From an uncultured Bacilli bacterium (GTDB lineage Bacteria; Bacillota_I; Bacilli_A; Izemoplasmatales; UBA1188), in assembly GCA_905235635.1 (NCBI GenBank), contig CAJOMC010000006.1, positions 24,109 through 88,108 of the forward strand: a DNA stretch of 64,000 bases. Reading direction: 5' to 3'. Position 1 is the first letter of the stretch. Each line of letters begins with the position of its first letter. The position numbers and the translations under genes are program-made. The notes beneath the pieces were generated by a model that was given only the letters and a program-made list of their open reading frames with translations, was not told the origin of the DNA and did no database searches. This document shows positions 47,098 to 55,818 of the stretch, piece by piece.

Positions 47098-47899
47098 CGA
47101 ATATCGTGAGGAACTAAGACAAGCTCTTTTAAACGCAAATCTTGATGCGGACACTATTCTTGAAAAGTACGATAGAAGAATTGAACTCGCAAAAGAAGCG
47201 GGATTCAGTGAAGAAGAGGCTGTGGATAAGTTTGGTTCTATTGATGATATTGTGGAGTCGTATCTATACGCCAATAAAAAAGACATAGAATCACGAAAAC
47301 TAAATATCGCAGTTGGAAGAGGCGAAGTCCTTATCAAGTTTGTGGAAGGTTCAAATATTTCTTACCAAGTTAGTGAGAAATATATAGACGACTATAAGAT
47401 TGAGAATAATAAAGAAGAATTTTCTTTTCAACCAAGAACTGCCAAATTTGAGTCACATAAGAATATAACTTATAGATTTTATATTGGAAAGGATGTTAAT
47501 CTTTCTAAAGTTAGAATAAGTAGCATGTCTGCGGATATTATTGTGAAAGGTGGAGAGTTAAAAGCCGATAGTATCGTTTTTGAGACAGTATCAGGTGATA
47601 TAAATATTGAAGATATGTCCTCAAGAGGTAAAATAGGTTTTGGATCTATATCTGGCGATATCCTTGTACTAAGCCTCAAATCTGATCAGTTATCTTTATC
47701 CACAGTATCAGGTGACTTAACAATTAAACAGGCCGTTGCGAAACAATGTACAATTTCTACTGTATCAGGTGATGTAACAATTAGTGGTTCTATCACCAGC
47801 ATTAAATCATCATCAGTATCTGGTGATGTTATATACAATGATAATTTAGTATCACCCTCACTCACAAAAAGAGTATCAAATATATTTAAGAGAGGATAA
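47087..47899 (+). CDS. DUF1700 plus DUF4097 protein
   Basis: The 270-residue protein has an N-terminal helical DUF1700/HAAS-like region (about 1-70, NEYREELRQAL and EEEAVDKFGSIDDIV) and a C-terminal DUF4097 beta-helix-like region. In the latter, a repeated SGDI/SGDV step recurs about every 18-20 residues (TVSGDI, SISGDI, TVSGDL, TVSGDV, SVSGDV). No signal peptide or membrane segment is visible. Relatives accompany DUF2089 regulators and are thought to act in envelope stress; the exact role is unknown. It is followed after 4 bases by a small membrane protein gene. Confidence 0.8.
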   Translation: MKYNEYREELRQALLNANLDADTILEKYDRRIELAKEAGFSEEEAVDKFGSIDDIVESYLYANKKDIESRKLNIAVGRGEVLIKFVEGSNISYQVSEKYIDDYKIENNKEEFSFQPRTAKFESHKNITYRFYIGKDVNLSKVRISSMSADIIVKGGELKADSIVFETVSGDINIEDMSSRGKIGFGSISGDILVLSLKSDQLSLSTVSGDLTIKQAVAKQCTISTVSGDVTISGSITSIKSSSVSGDVIYNDNLVSPSLTKRVSNIFKRG

Positions 47900-47903
47900 T
47901 AAT

Positions 47904-48290
47904 ATGACAAGAAAATTTAAAGTAAGATTATGTAGTGCATCAATATTTATTTCGCTATTTATATTCTTTATCCTTGGATATTATCTCCAAGAAAGCGGAG
48001 TAGCATATCCATATGCGTGGTCTTCTATCTCGTTTTCCTTAGTATTACTACTTCCATTTATACTAGGACTTGAAAGGATTAGAATATCATTCCCGTTTCT
48101 TATAGTAGCTACCTATTTAATCTTAGGTTTTACTTTAGGTGCATGGCATCCTTGGTGGGCGCTCTTCCTATTAATTCCTATCTACTATATTGTATTTCCT
48201 AATGATCCACTTATGAGAATAGGATCTAAAAGCAAGATTGTTTTCCATGATGAAGATATTCAGTTTGCGTCTAGGGATGATGATGAATAG
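47904..48290 (+). CDS. Small four-segment membrane protein
   Basis: The 128-residue protein has hydrophobic segments near 9-27, 39-56, 62-80 and 84-99, with an acidic C-terminal tail (HDEDIQFASRDDDE). It is not recognised as a named family. The operon with DUF2089 and DUF4097 genes suggests that it is the membrane part of the same envelope-stress system. A strong terminator follows. Confidence 0.7.
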   Translation: MTRKFKVRLCSASIFISLFIFFILGYYLQESGVAYPYAWSSISFSLVLLLPFILGLERIRISFPFLIVATYLILGFTLGAWHPWWALFLLIPIYYIVFPNDPLMRIGSKSKIVFHDEDIQFASRDDDE

Positions 48291-48322
48291 TTAGAAATAT
48301 AGTATTTATACGTTATATCAAA

Positions 48323-48358
48323 ATACTCCCACCACTAGAAAAGGTGGGAGTATTTTTT
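48323..48358 (+). terminator. Strong intrinsic terminator
   Basis: ATACTCCCACC (48323-48333) pairs perfectly with GGTGGGAGTAT (48343-48353) around a nine-base loop and is followed by a run of T. Confidence 0.93.
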
Positions 48359-48391
48359 AATATTGGCTATTCAAATAATAAAATTTTATTT

Positions 48392-48480
48392 GGCACTAGT
48401 GCCTAAGATATTTATAAACATCACAATAATTAAACAATTATAAATAAAACATCACATTTTAAACACATAAACATTATAAT
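48392..48480 (+). promoter_or_regulatory. Regulatory region of the two-component operon
   Basis: A perfect 12-bp palindrome GGCACTAGTGCC lies at 48392-48403. Two direct copies of AAACATCACA start at 48416 and 48447, 31 bases apart. A TATAAT -10 box is at 48475-48480, about 25 bases upstream of the response-regulator ATG. The second repeat lies where a -35 box would be. Paired direct repeats are typical of OmpR/PhoB-family binding sites, so autoregulation is plausible. Confidence 0.5.
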
Positions 48481-48504
48481 ATATATGTATTAGTGAGGTG
48501 TATT

Positions 48505-49200
48505 ATGAAGTCAACAACAATCCTTATCGCTGATGATGAAGCGAGACTTAGAAAACTTTTATCTGAATTTTTTCAAAAAAGATTAGGATATAAAGTTATT
48601 GAAGCCCAAGATGGAGAGGAGGCATTAAATATATTCTTTTCTGGAGATTATAAGATTAATCTCGTTGTTTTAGATGTGATGATGCCTAAATATAGTGGAT
48701 GGTATGTCCTTGAAAAGATTAAATCTTCTTCAAATGTACCAGTTGTAATGCTTAGCGCAAAGGCTGAGGAAGAAAGCCAACTCAAGGGCTTTAAGCTTGG
48801 CGCAGATGATTATGTCACAAAACCATTTAGTCCAAATGTGTTCCTCGCAAGATGTGAGAAACTTCTTAAAGGCAAGATGGGTGATTCACCAGATGTTTTA
48901 ACTTTTGGAATTATCCAGGTAAACAATCTCGCAAGAGAAGTTTATGTATCTGGTGAAGAAATCTTTTTAACACCTAAAGAATATGAATTATTGCTATATT
49001 TCATCTCAAATAAAGGTGTTGCCTTATCAAGAGATAAGATATTAAACAACGTGTGGAATTATGACTATTATGGAGATTTAAGAACTGTAGATACCCACGT
49101 GAAACAACTAAGACAAAAACTAGGTGATGCATCTAAATATATATCCACAGTAAGAAGCGTTGGATATAAACTTGAATCTAAATACGAAAACGATAATTAG
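48505..49200 (+). CDS. OmpR/PhoB family response regulator
   Basis: ATG 48505 is chosen: GAGGTG precedes it by 4 bases, and the GTG at 48493 lies within that site. The 231-residue protein has a receiver domain (ILIADDEARLRKLL; phospho-accepting Asp near 57 in VVLDVMMPKYSG; KPFSP) and a C-terminal winged helix (LTPKEYELLLYF and TVDTHVKQLRQKLG, with VRSVGYKLE at the end). It is 3 bases upstream of its histidine kinase gene. The target genes are unknown. Confidence 0.95.
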   Translation: MKSTTILIADDEARLRKLLSEFFQKRLGYKVIEAQDGEEALNIFFSGDYKINLVVLDVMMPKYSGWYVLEKIKSSSNVPVVMLSAKAEEESQLKGFKLGADDYVTKPFSPNVFLARCEKLLKGKMGDSPDVLTFGIIQVNNLAREVYVSGEEIFLTPKEYELLLYFISNKGVALSRDKILNNVWNYDYYGDLRTVDTHVKQLRQKLGDASKYISTVRSVGYKLESKYENDN

Positions 49201-49203
49201 TAT

Positions 49204-50691
49204 ATGACGGTCACAAAGAAATTAAGACTGGCCTTTACTATAATACTTATCCTTTTCTCAATGATTCTTTTGATACTCGATAATGTATTCTTAGATGATT
49301 TCTACATATTGACAAAAAAGAAAGATCTTTGGGTTATATATGGAAAAGTTTCTATTCTTGTGAAAGAAGAAGGGGCAATAGAGGCAAGTAGTGATAACCA
49401 AATTATTGAATATTCATCAGATAGTGGGGGAATCAGAATTCTCATTTTTGATGTTAATGGTGAATCACTTAATACCTCAAAAGTTATTGATTTGTCTTCT
49501 TTTAAAGTATACAAGAATGATGATAACTATATTGATACCCAATATGAGTATGAAAATAAATTTAAAGAAGAAGGCGAAATAGTTTATTTCGAAGATACCA
49601 CAATTAAAGGAAATAGAACTAATACTAATATTGCAGTAATAGGCAAGATAATAAAGGATAATCAAATTGAAGGATACATCCTAGCTTATACTCCTTTAAT
49701 TGCGCTTGAATCCACAATAAGAATTTTTAACATTTTTATTGTGATAGTAACTATATTTGGACTTAGTTTCTCACTTACCATATCATATGTTTTCTCCTAT
49801 CACTTTGTGAAACCTATAAGAGAGATGGAGAAAGTTACAAGGCAGATTTCTAACCTTGATTTTAGTGATAGTGTATCAGTAGATACATCTGATGAGATAG
49901 GAATGCTATCTCTATCAATAAATAAAATGTCGAAAGAACTAGAAAAAAATATTGAAGAACTTAAAGAAGTTAATACAAAACTCAAAGAGGATATTGAGCT
50001 TAAAGATAGAGTAAATATATTTAAAGAAGAATTTATTTCCAATGTTTCTCATGAACTTAAAACCCCAATATCTATTATTGCGGGTTATAGTGAAGCATTA
50101 AAGCTTGAAGGACTTTCTCAGGATGATATTAACGATTACGCGGATATCATAATTGATGAATCTAAAAGAATGAATAAACTTGTTCGTGATTTAATAAAGT
50201 ATACTCAAATAGAATCAGGATTCCTTGAACTTGATAGTGATGAATTCAGCCTATTTGACTTAGTTGATCCAATACTTAAACCAGAAGAAAGAATTATTAC
50301 TGAAAAGGGAGTAGAACTAGTTACTAATTTTGAAAACGTGCATGTAATAGGTGACTTTGATATGCTTGAAACTGTACTTCAAAATTACCTATCAAACGCA
50401 ATTCACTATGTAACTAATGAAAGAATAATTAGAATTACTGGTGAAAGAAAAGGTGATAAATATAGAATGTCTATCTATAATTCAGGAGATGAAATTCCAC
50501 TTGATAAGATAGATAGAATCTGGGATAGTTTCTATAAAGTAGATAAAGCAAGAGTAAGAAGTTATGGTGGATCGGGGCTTGGCTTATCCATTGTATCTAC
50601 TATTATGAAAGCTTACGGAAACGAATTCGGTGTAATTAATAAAGGTGATGGAGTAGAATTCTTCTTTGATTTAAATATCAAACAAGATTAA
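49204..50691 (+). CDS. Membrane sensor histidine kinase
   Basis: The 495-residue protein has membrane segments near 8-28 and 174-198 flanking an extracellular sensor of about 145 residues. HAMP (about 198-250) is followed by a coiled coil, the HisKA phospho-site FISNVSHELKTPISIIAGY (His near 284), and an HATPase domain with NYLSNAIHYV near 395 and GGSGLGLSIVSTI near 460. It is the partner of the response regulator just upstream. The signal sensed is unknown; the extracellular domain matches nothing I recognise. Confidence 0.95.
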   Translation: MTVTKKLRLAFTIILILFSMILLILDNVFLDDFYILTKKKDLWVIYGKVSILVKEEGAIEASSDNQIIEYSSDSGGIRILIFDVNGESLNTSKVIDLSSFKVYKNDDNYIDTQYEYENKFKEEGEIVYFEDTTIKGNRTNTNIAVIGKIIKDNQIEGYILAYTPLIALESTIRIFNIFIVIVTIFGLSFSLTISYVFSYHFVKPIREMEKVTRQISNLDFSDSVSVDTSDEIGMLSLSINKMSKELEKNIEELKEVNTKLKEDIELKDRVNIFKEEFISNVSHELKTPISIIAGYSEALKLEGLSQDDINDYADIIIDESKRMNKLVRDLIKYTQIESGFLELDSDEFSLFDLVDPILKPEERIITEKGVELVTNFENVHVIGDFDMLETVLQNYLSNAIHYVTNERIIRITGERKGDKYRMSIYNSGDEIPLDKIDRIWDSFYKVDKARVRSYGGSGLGLSIVSTIMKAYGNEFGVINKGDGVEFFFDLNIKQD

Positions 50692-50714
50692 ACTATATTA
50701 GTGAGAGAAATAAT

Positions 50715-52070
50715 ATGAATGATAATTATACAGTTGGTCAAGAAATTAAATTAGAAATAAGAAAGATGGGAATTAATGGTGAAGGTATTGGATACATTAA
50801 TAATATAACCGTCTTTGTTTATGGCGCCATGGAAAAAGAAGTAGTGTATGCATCTATCAAAGAAGTACACGATAATTACCTTGTCACAAGCCTTTTATCT
50901 ATTGAAAAGAAATCGAAACTAAGAGTTGAACCGTTCTGTAAATTCTTTAATCAATGTGGTGCATGTACTATTCAACACATTGATTACACAATGCAACTTA
51001 AAATTAAAAGAAATATACTAATTAACTCACTTAGAAAATATACTAAGAACTTAGATGTAGATAATACCAAAATATATTTAACTGTTCCATCAACCGAAAT
51101 AGCTTATCGTAATAAATCTCAAATGCCTTTTAGAGATACTAATTTTGGTCTATCCTTAGGATTATACGAAGAATCTACTAATAAATTTGTGTTTATTGAT
51201 AATTGCCCTATTGAGAAAGATGAAGTTAATCAAATAAAAAGAGAAGTACTTACTACTTTAATTAAATATAATCAATCAACAAAAAAGAATGGTGGAGTAC
51301 TTAAATATTTGGTAGTAAGATACCTAAATGGTAATGCCCAAGTCACTTTTGTACTTGAAGAATATAAAGACATATTTGTGAAAATAGCCGATGAGATAAT
51401 GGCGAAAAATAGCGATATCCGTACGGTTGCATATACTATCCCAAAAAAGAATAGCGTATCTATATTTGGTGATGAAGTTAATATAATTAAAGGAGTTAAC
51501 TATATTAATGGTTCTATCCTAGGATTAAAAGTAAAACTATCTCCAAAAAGCTTTTATCAGTTAAACGAAGTACAAAGTGAAAAACTATATAAAGAAATAT
51601 ATGATGGAATAGATGAAAATAAAGTAGTATTTGATGGATATTCTGGAATTGGAGTATTAGGTCTTCTTCTTTCAAGGAAGAGTAAACACGTTTATTCAGT
51701 TGATTTTTCAAGCGACTCCATTAAAAACGCAAGAATAAACGCAAGAGAAAATGAGGTAAAAAATATTACATTCTTTAGTGACAAGATAGAAAATAGATTC
51801 CCTCAATTAATTGGTGAAGAAATTAATCCTGATATTATTATTCTTGATCCACCTAGGTCAGGATTATCTGATCAAGTAATCAAAACTATTCTTAAATCAG
51901 GCGCAAATACCGTTTACTACATTTCATGTAATACATCTACTCTCGCGAAAAACTTAAATGAATTACTGGAAAAATATGATGTATCTTATATGAGACCATA
52001 TGATTTCTTTATGGAGACAGCTTTAGTAGAAACAGTCGTTTGCCTATCTTTAAAAGAAAGTTATAGATAA
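50715..52070 (+). CDS. rlmD: 23S rRNA (uracil-5-)-methyltransferase, RlmD/TrmA family
   Basis: The 451-residue protein has an N-terminal TRAM domain (about 8-62), a 4Fe-4S cysteine pattern CKFFNQCGACTIQHI near 76-90, a SAM-binding motif FDGYSGIGVLGLLLS near 312, and the catalytic loop ILDPPRSGL near 381 followed by YISCNTSTLAKNL with the conserved Cys. Family members methylate uracil-1939 or related sites of 23S rRNA; the exact target cannot be told apart from RlmCD by eye. Confidence 0.88.
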   Translation: MNDNYTVGQEIKLEIRKMGINGEGIGYINNITVFVYGAMEKEVVYASIKEVHDNYLVTSLLSIEKKSKLRVEPFCKFFNQCGACTIQHIDYTMQLKIKRNILINSLRKYTKNLDVDNTKIYLTVPSTEIAYRNKSQMPFRDTNFGLSLGLYEESTNKFVFIDNCPIEKDEVNQIKREVLTTLIKYNQSTKKNGGVLKYLVVRYLNGNAQVTFVLEEYKDIFVKIADEIMAKNSDIRTVAYTIPKKNSVSIFGDEVNIIKGVNYINGSILGLKVKLSPKSFYQLNEVQSEKLYKEIYDGIDENKVVFDGYSGIGVLGLLLSRKSKHVYSVDFSSDSIKNARINARENEVKNITFFSDKIENRFPQLIGEEINPDIIILDPPRSGLSDQVIKTILKSGANTVYYISCNTSTLAKNLNELLEKYDVSYMRPYDFFMETALVETVVCLSLKESYR

Positions 52071-52128
52071 TAATGAATTATCTAACACATTACCCACATG
52101 AGGGAAAAATAGTTATTATAAAATATTT

Positions 52129-52162
52129 ACACCCAATAAATTTAGTGTTTGGGTGTTTTTAT
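52129..52162 (+). terminator. Intrinsic terminator after the RNA methyltransferase
   Basis: ACACCCA (52129-52135) pairs with TGGGTGT (52150-52156) and is followed by TTTTTAT. The stem is short but GC-rich for this sequence. Confidence 0.65.
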
Positions 52163-52252
52163 AAAAAAATATTGATGCACAATTATTGTTTTTAAAAATT
52201 AGGATTTTTGATATAATTTTCCATTTCAAAAAATAGGGAATCCCGTATATTC

Positions 52253-52282
52253 TTTACAAAGCGATTACTAATAGTATATAAT
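52253..52282 (+). promoter_or_regulatory. Promoter of rimM-trmD
   Basis: TTTACA (52253-52258) and TATAAT (52277-52282) are separated by 18 bases and lie about 75 bases upstream of the rimM ATG. A second extended -10 element TTGATATAAT is at about 52208-52217. The 287-base gap 52071-52357 holds this region and the terminator only. Confidence 0.65.
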
Positions 52283-52357
52283 TAGTGGCTATTTGCGCAA
52301 AAAAAGTTGTATATTAAACTGCTAATGAGAAATATAATAAATATAGGTGAATAGAAT

Positions 52358-52855
52358 ATGAAATATAACGAAATAGGAATAATCGCTAAAGCACATAGCT
52401 TTAGAGGTGATGTAAGAATCAAATCATATACTGATTTCGGTAAAGAACGTTTTAAGGTAGGTTCTATTCTTTATTATTTAGATAAAGACGAATATAAACC
52501 ATTAAAAGTAACTAAAAAGAATGGTTCAAAGGGAAGTGAGATACTTCATTTTGAAGGTTATGATTCTGATACATCTCTTTATCCATTACTTGGGAAGAAG
52601 TTATACGCTGAAAAAGATTATTCGCTATTAAAAGGAAACGATAAGCATTTTCTTTCTGATTATATAGGTATGAACATATCTCAATTTGGTGAAATTAAAG
52701 GCAAAGTTATTTCCATTATTGAACTTCCACAATGTCATCATCTTAATATAAAATGTACGGATAATATAGAAAGATTTGTCCCTATTCTAGATGAATATAT
52801 AAAAGACGTTACTGATGACACAATATATTTAAATGAAATTGAGGATCTTTTATGA
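52358..52855 (+). CDS. rimM: Ribosome maturation factor RimM
   Basis: The 165-residue protein has the RimM start NEIGIIAKAHSFRGDVRIKS (about 4-23) and the PRC-barrel region (about 95-160) with PQCHHLNIK and FVPILDEYIKDV. It assists late 30S assembly near protein S19. The stop overlaps the trmD start by 4 bases (ATGA), the usual rimM-trmD coupling. Neither rpsP nor rplS is next to this pair. Confidence 0.93.
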   Translation: MKYNEIGIIAKAHSFRGDVRIKSYTDFGKERFKVGSILYYLDKDEYKPLKVTKKNGSKGSEILHFEGYDSDTSLYPLLGKKLYAEKDYSLLKGNDKHFLSDYIGMNISQFGEIKGKVISIIELPQCHHLNIKCTDNIERFVPILDEYIKDVTDDTIYLNEIEDLL

Positions 52856-53532
52856 GATTTGATGTATTAACACTTTTTCCTGAAATGATTAAACCAATCC
52901 TAGAAGATTCAATACTCAAAAGAGCTATAGAGAATAATCTTCTTGAAGTAAATCTAATTAATTTTAGGGGTTTTTCTAAACTTAAACATAAAAACGTAGA
53001 CGATACACCTTATGGTGGAGGCGCCGGAATGGTTCTAATGTGTGAGCCTATCTATGATGCCATACATAGTATAGAAGGATACGATAAAGCGCTTAAAATA
53101 TTGCTTACACCACAGGGTATGACATATAATCAAGGTGTCGCAAAAGAATTAAAAGAGTACGACCATATTATTCTAATATGTGGTCACTATGAAGGCTTTG
53201 ATGAAAGAATAAGAAGCTTCGTAGATAAAGAGATATCAGTGGGTGATTTTGTGTTAACAGGTGGTGAAATACCTGCGATGGCTATAATTGATAGCGTATC
53301 AAGATTAATTCCATCGGTGCTTCATAATGGTGAAAGCGCACCAACTGATTCATTTGAAAATGGCTTGCTTGAGTATCCTCAATATACAAAACCATATGAA
53401 TTTATGGGTCTTAAGATACCAGATATTTTATTATCTGGTGATCATAAAAAGATAGATGAGTGGAGAAAAGCAAAATCTCGTGAAAAAACAGCGGAAAGAA
53501 GACCCGATCTCATTAATAAAAATAAAATATAA
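52852..53532 (+). CDS. trmD: tRNA (guanine-N1-)-methyltransferase TrmD
   Basis: The 226-residue SPOUT enzyme carries FDVLTLFPEMI at the N-terminus, DDTPYGGGAGMVLM near 50-63, GHYEGFDERI near 113-122 and SVGDFVLTGGEIPAM near 131-145, all typical for TrmD. It methylates G37 of tRNAs with a following G and prevents frameshifting. Translation is coupled to rimM. Confidence 0.97.
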   Translation: MRFDVLTLFPEMIKPILEDSILKRAIENNLLEVNLINFRGFSKLKHKNVDDTPYGGGAGMVLMCEPIYDAIHSIEGYDKALKILLTPQGMTYNQGVAKELKEYDHIILICGHYEGFDERIRSFVDKEISVGDFVLTGGEIPAMAIIDSVSRLIPSVLHNGESAPTDSFENGLLEYPQYTKPYEFMGLKIPDILLSGDHKKIDEWRKAKSREKTAERRPDLINKNKI

Positions 53533-53537
53533 GTAAT

Positions 53538-53560
53538 ATAATAATAATAATAATAATAGA
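53538..53560 (+). repeat. AAT/TAA trinucleotide repeat
   Basis: A run of about seven perfect ATA/TAA triplets lies 23 bases upstream of the PucR-like gene start. It falls where it could change the spacing between promoter elements or leader length. Confidence 0.8.
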
Positions 53561-53582
53561 TTTAAAGCGGTATACAGGTAAT

Positions 53583-54122
53583 ATGCAACATATTTATATT
53601 ATTCAAGATAAAACAAATAGTGATTTTATTTATTATCTAAAATCAAATGATTATGTGAAGAATTTTAAAGAGAAAGAAACATATATTTCTCTATCTTTTG
53701 ATGATGAATTATTACCTGATTTTATTGATTTGTTGAATTCTCTTTCTAATGACCTATTTTTGCCATATAAGGCGATTTCCTCACCATTTGAAATCCCAGA
53801 TAATATACTTCAAATACTAATTGAATACTTAAAAAACTTACCTCAAAATACATATACAATAGGCGAAATATTAATTAATCAAATTAAGAAGAATTTATCT
53901 ATTGATTCATATATAAAAAACTATTTTTTAAGTAGCATTAATCAAGAAATGGTTGAATCTGCGTTGACTTATATTGAGACATCATCCATATATGAGACAT
54001 CGAAGAAACTATATATTCATAGAAATACATTAAATTATAGATTTGATACCATTTATAAGAAAACAGGACTTAATATTAGAAATATGATAGATGCCTTTGT
54101 TTTCTTTATCTTATTCTCGTAA
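53583..54122 (+). CDS. PucR/CdaR-type helix-turn-helix regulator
   Basis: The 179-residue protein ends with the PucR C-terminal helix-turn-helix: ALTYIETSSIYETSKKLYIH and RNTLNYRFDTIYKKTGL (about 127-165). The short N-terminal part has no recognised sensor domain. Small proteins of this kind occur before msmK/ugpC-type ATPase genes, and here the gene lies 81 bases upstream of one, so control of that ATPase is a fair inference. Confidence 0.75.
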   Translation: MQHIYIIQDKTNSDFIYYLKSNDYVKNFKEKETYISLSFDDELLPDFIDLLNSLSNDLFLPYKAISSPFEIPDNILQILIEYLKNLPQNTYTIGEILINQIKKNLSIDSYIKNYFLSSINQEMVESALTYIETSSIYETSKKLYIHRNTLNYRFDTIYKKTGLNIRNMIDAFVFFILFS

Positions 54123-54162
54123 TTTGTGCAAATAAACAATATATTTATTTATAAATAAGGAC

Positions 54163-54168
54163 TATAAT
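54163..54168 (+). promoter_or_regulatory. -10 box upstream of the ABC ATPase gene
   Basis: TATAAT lies 36 bases upstream of the ATG with AGGAG in between. No clear -35 box is visible, so an activator may be needed. Confidence 0.45.
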
Positions 54169-54203
54169 GTAGCCATAAAAGTCAAAAATATAGGAGAAAA
54201 ATT

Positions 54204-55355
54204 ATGGCAACTTTATCTTTTAGAGGTCTTGATAAGGTATACGAAAATGGCGTACAAGCTGTTTTCGGTTTTACACTTGAAATCACAGACAAAGAATTTA
54301 TTGTATTCGTAGGCCCATCAGGATGTGGTAAATCAACTACACTTAGAATGGTTGCGGGTCTTGAAGAAATTTCTGCGGGTGAACTCTACATTGACGACAT
54401 TTTAGTTAATGATGTTCCACCAAAAGACAGAAATATTGCGATGGTATTCCAATCATACGCTCTATACCCACATATGACAGTATATGATAATATGGCATTT
54501 GGATTAAAGCTAAGAAAAGTACCAAAGGAAGAAATTGACCGTAAGGTTAAACATGCAGCAGACGTATTAGGTTTAACACCATATCTCGATAGAAAACCTA
54601 GAAATCTATCTGGTGGACAACGTCAAAGAGTTGCGCTTGGCCGTGCAATAGTAAGAGACGCTAAAGTATTCTTAATGGATGAACCTTTATCTAACCTAGA
54701 TGCTAAGTTAAGAGTACAAATGAGAGCTGAATTAATTAAATTACATAAACAACTTGGAACTACTACTATCTATGTAACACATGACCAAATTGAAGCTATG
54801 ACTATGGCATCAAGAATCGTAGTTATGAGAGATGGTTATATCCAACAAGTTGGATCACCAAAAGAAATTTATGACTTCCCAAGAAACGTATTCGTAGGTG
54901 GATTTATTGGTACTCCTCCAATGAACTTCGTTGATGGTGTTGTTACAAAAGATGGTGTATTTGAATCTGCAGGCGTTAAACTTGCCCTCACACCAGAACA
55001 AGTTTCACTATTAAAGAAGAAAGGCTATCTTGGCGAAAAAGTTAAACTTGGTATCCGTCCTGAATTCATTTCAGATCTTGATGAAGATATCAAGAAGAAC
55101 CCTAAATCATCTCCAGAAGTAGTAGTAGAAGTATCTGAACTTCTAGGTTCTGAATCTAACCTCCACTTCACTCTTGGTGAAACTTCATGCGTAGCTAAGA
55201 TTGAGGCAAGAGACGACCTCGCTATGGGCGATAAGTTAGTACTCGCAATCGAAATGGAAAGAGCACATTTCTTCGATGTAGATACTGAACTTAGAATCTG
55301 TGAAGGCGTTGACTCTAAACCAAAAGCTCAAGAGGAACAAAAAGAAGAAGAATAA
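54204..55355 (+). CDS. ugpC: Multi-sugar ABC importer ATPase (MsmK/UgpC type)
   Basis: The 383-residue protein has Walker A GPSGCGKST near 38-46, the signature LSGGQRQRVALGRA near 134-147, Walker B VFLMDEPLSNLD near 154-165 and the H-loop THDQIEAM near 192. A C-terminal TOBE regulatory domain follows (about 240-365), then a Glu/Lys-rich tail. Proteins of this type power several CUT1 importers at once. The two permease pairs at 1819-3654 and 23843-25691 lack their own ATPases and are the likely partners. Codon use is typical of an abundant protein. Confidence 0.93.
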   Translation: MATLSFRGLDKVYENGVQAVFGFTLEITDKEFIVFVGPSGCGKSTTLRMVAGLEEISAGELYIDDILVNDVPPKDRNIAMVFQSYALYPHMTVYDNMAFGLKLRKVPKEEIDRKVKHAADVLGLTPYLDRKPRNLSGGQRQRVALGRAIVRDAKVFLMDEPLSNLDAKLRVQMRAELIKLHKQLGTTTIYVTHDQIEAMTMASRIVVMRDGYIQQVGSPKEIYDFPRNVFVGGFIGTPPMNFVDGVVTKDGVFESAGVKLALTPEQVSLLKKKGYLGEKVKLGIRPEFISDLDEDIKKNPKSSPEVVVEVSELLGSESNLHFTLGETSCVAKIEARDDLAMGDKLVLAIEMERAHFFDVDTELRICEGVDSKPKAQEEQKEEE

Positions 55356-55361
55356 AAATTG

Positions 55362-55745
55362 ATGATAAAGTGGATTAAGGTAGAAAAATATAACCTATTT
55401 GTTGATGGTGAAAAACTAAATACAACCATCGGAAGATTCCTAAATAATCTTTCAAGGACAAATAGTGTAGATATCCCTTCCTTGAGAAAAGCCACTTCAG
55501 ATCTTCTTAATATTAAAAGATCTATCCCAATTTTTATAAATTCTGATCTATTACTTGTAAAAGTTAGACTAAATAAAGAGGAAACAATTTATTTTAATTA
55601 TGTAGCCATTAAAGACTACTTAATTAAAGAGAAAATGATTTTCCTCTTTTTTAATGATGGAACTAAAGAAAAATTATTGATTAGTAAACAAAGAAGCAAA
55701 AATTTAATATTTAATGCTGCTAAAGTATATGATTATTGGGCGTAA
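55362..55745 (+). CDS. ComK-like protein
   Basis: The 127-residue product (ATG 55362; TTG 55359 is possible) resembles the ComK competence regulator in its C-terminal two thirds: KRSIPIFINSDL near 52, a central FNYVAIKDYLI, and FFNDGTKEKLLISKQRSKNL near 96-115, as in ComK's conserved FxNG and IS-S pattern. It is shorter than Bacillus ComK (about 190 residues). It may be a distant family member whose role need not be competence. It lies 6 bases downstream of ugpC. Confidence 0.5.
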   Translation: MIKWIKVEKYNLFVDGEKLNTTIGRFLNNLSRTNSVDIPSLRKATSDLLNIKRSIPIFINSDLLLVKVRLNKEETIYFNYVAIKDYLIKEKMIFLFFNDGTKEKLLISKQRSKNLIFNAAKVYDYWA

Positions 55746-55818
55746 AATCAAAAAAAGAATTATAATATTAGTAATATACAAAATATTATAATTAATGATA
55801 TTCAAAGAAGGAGTTTAT

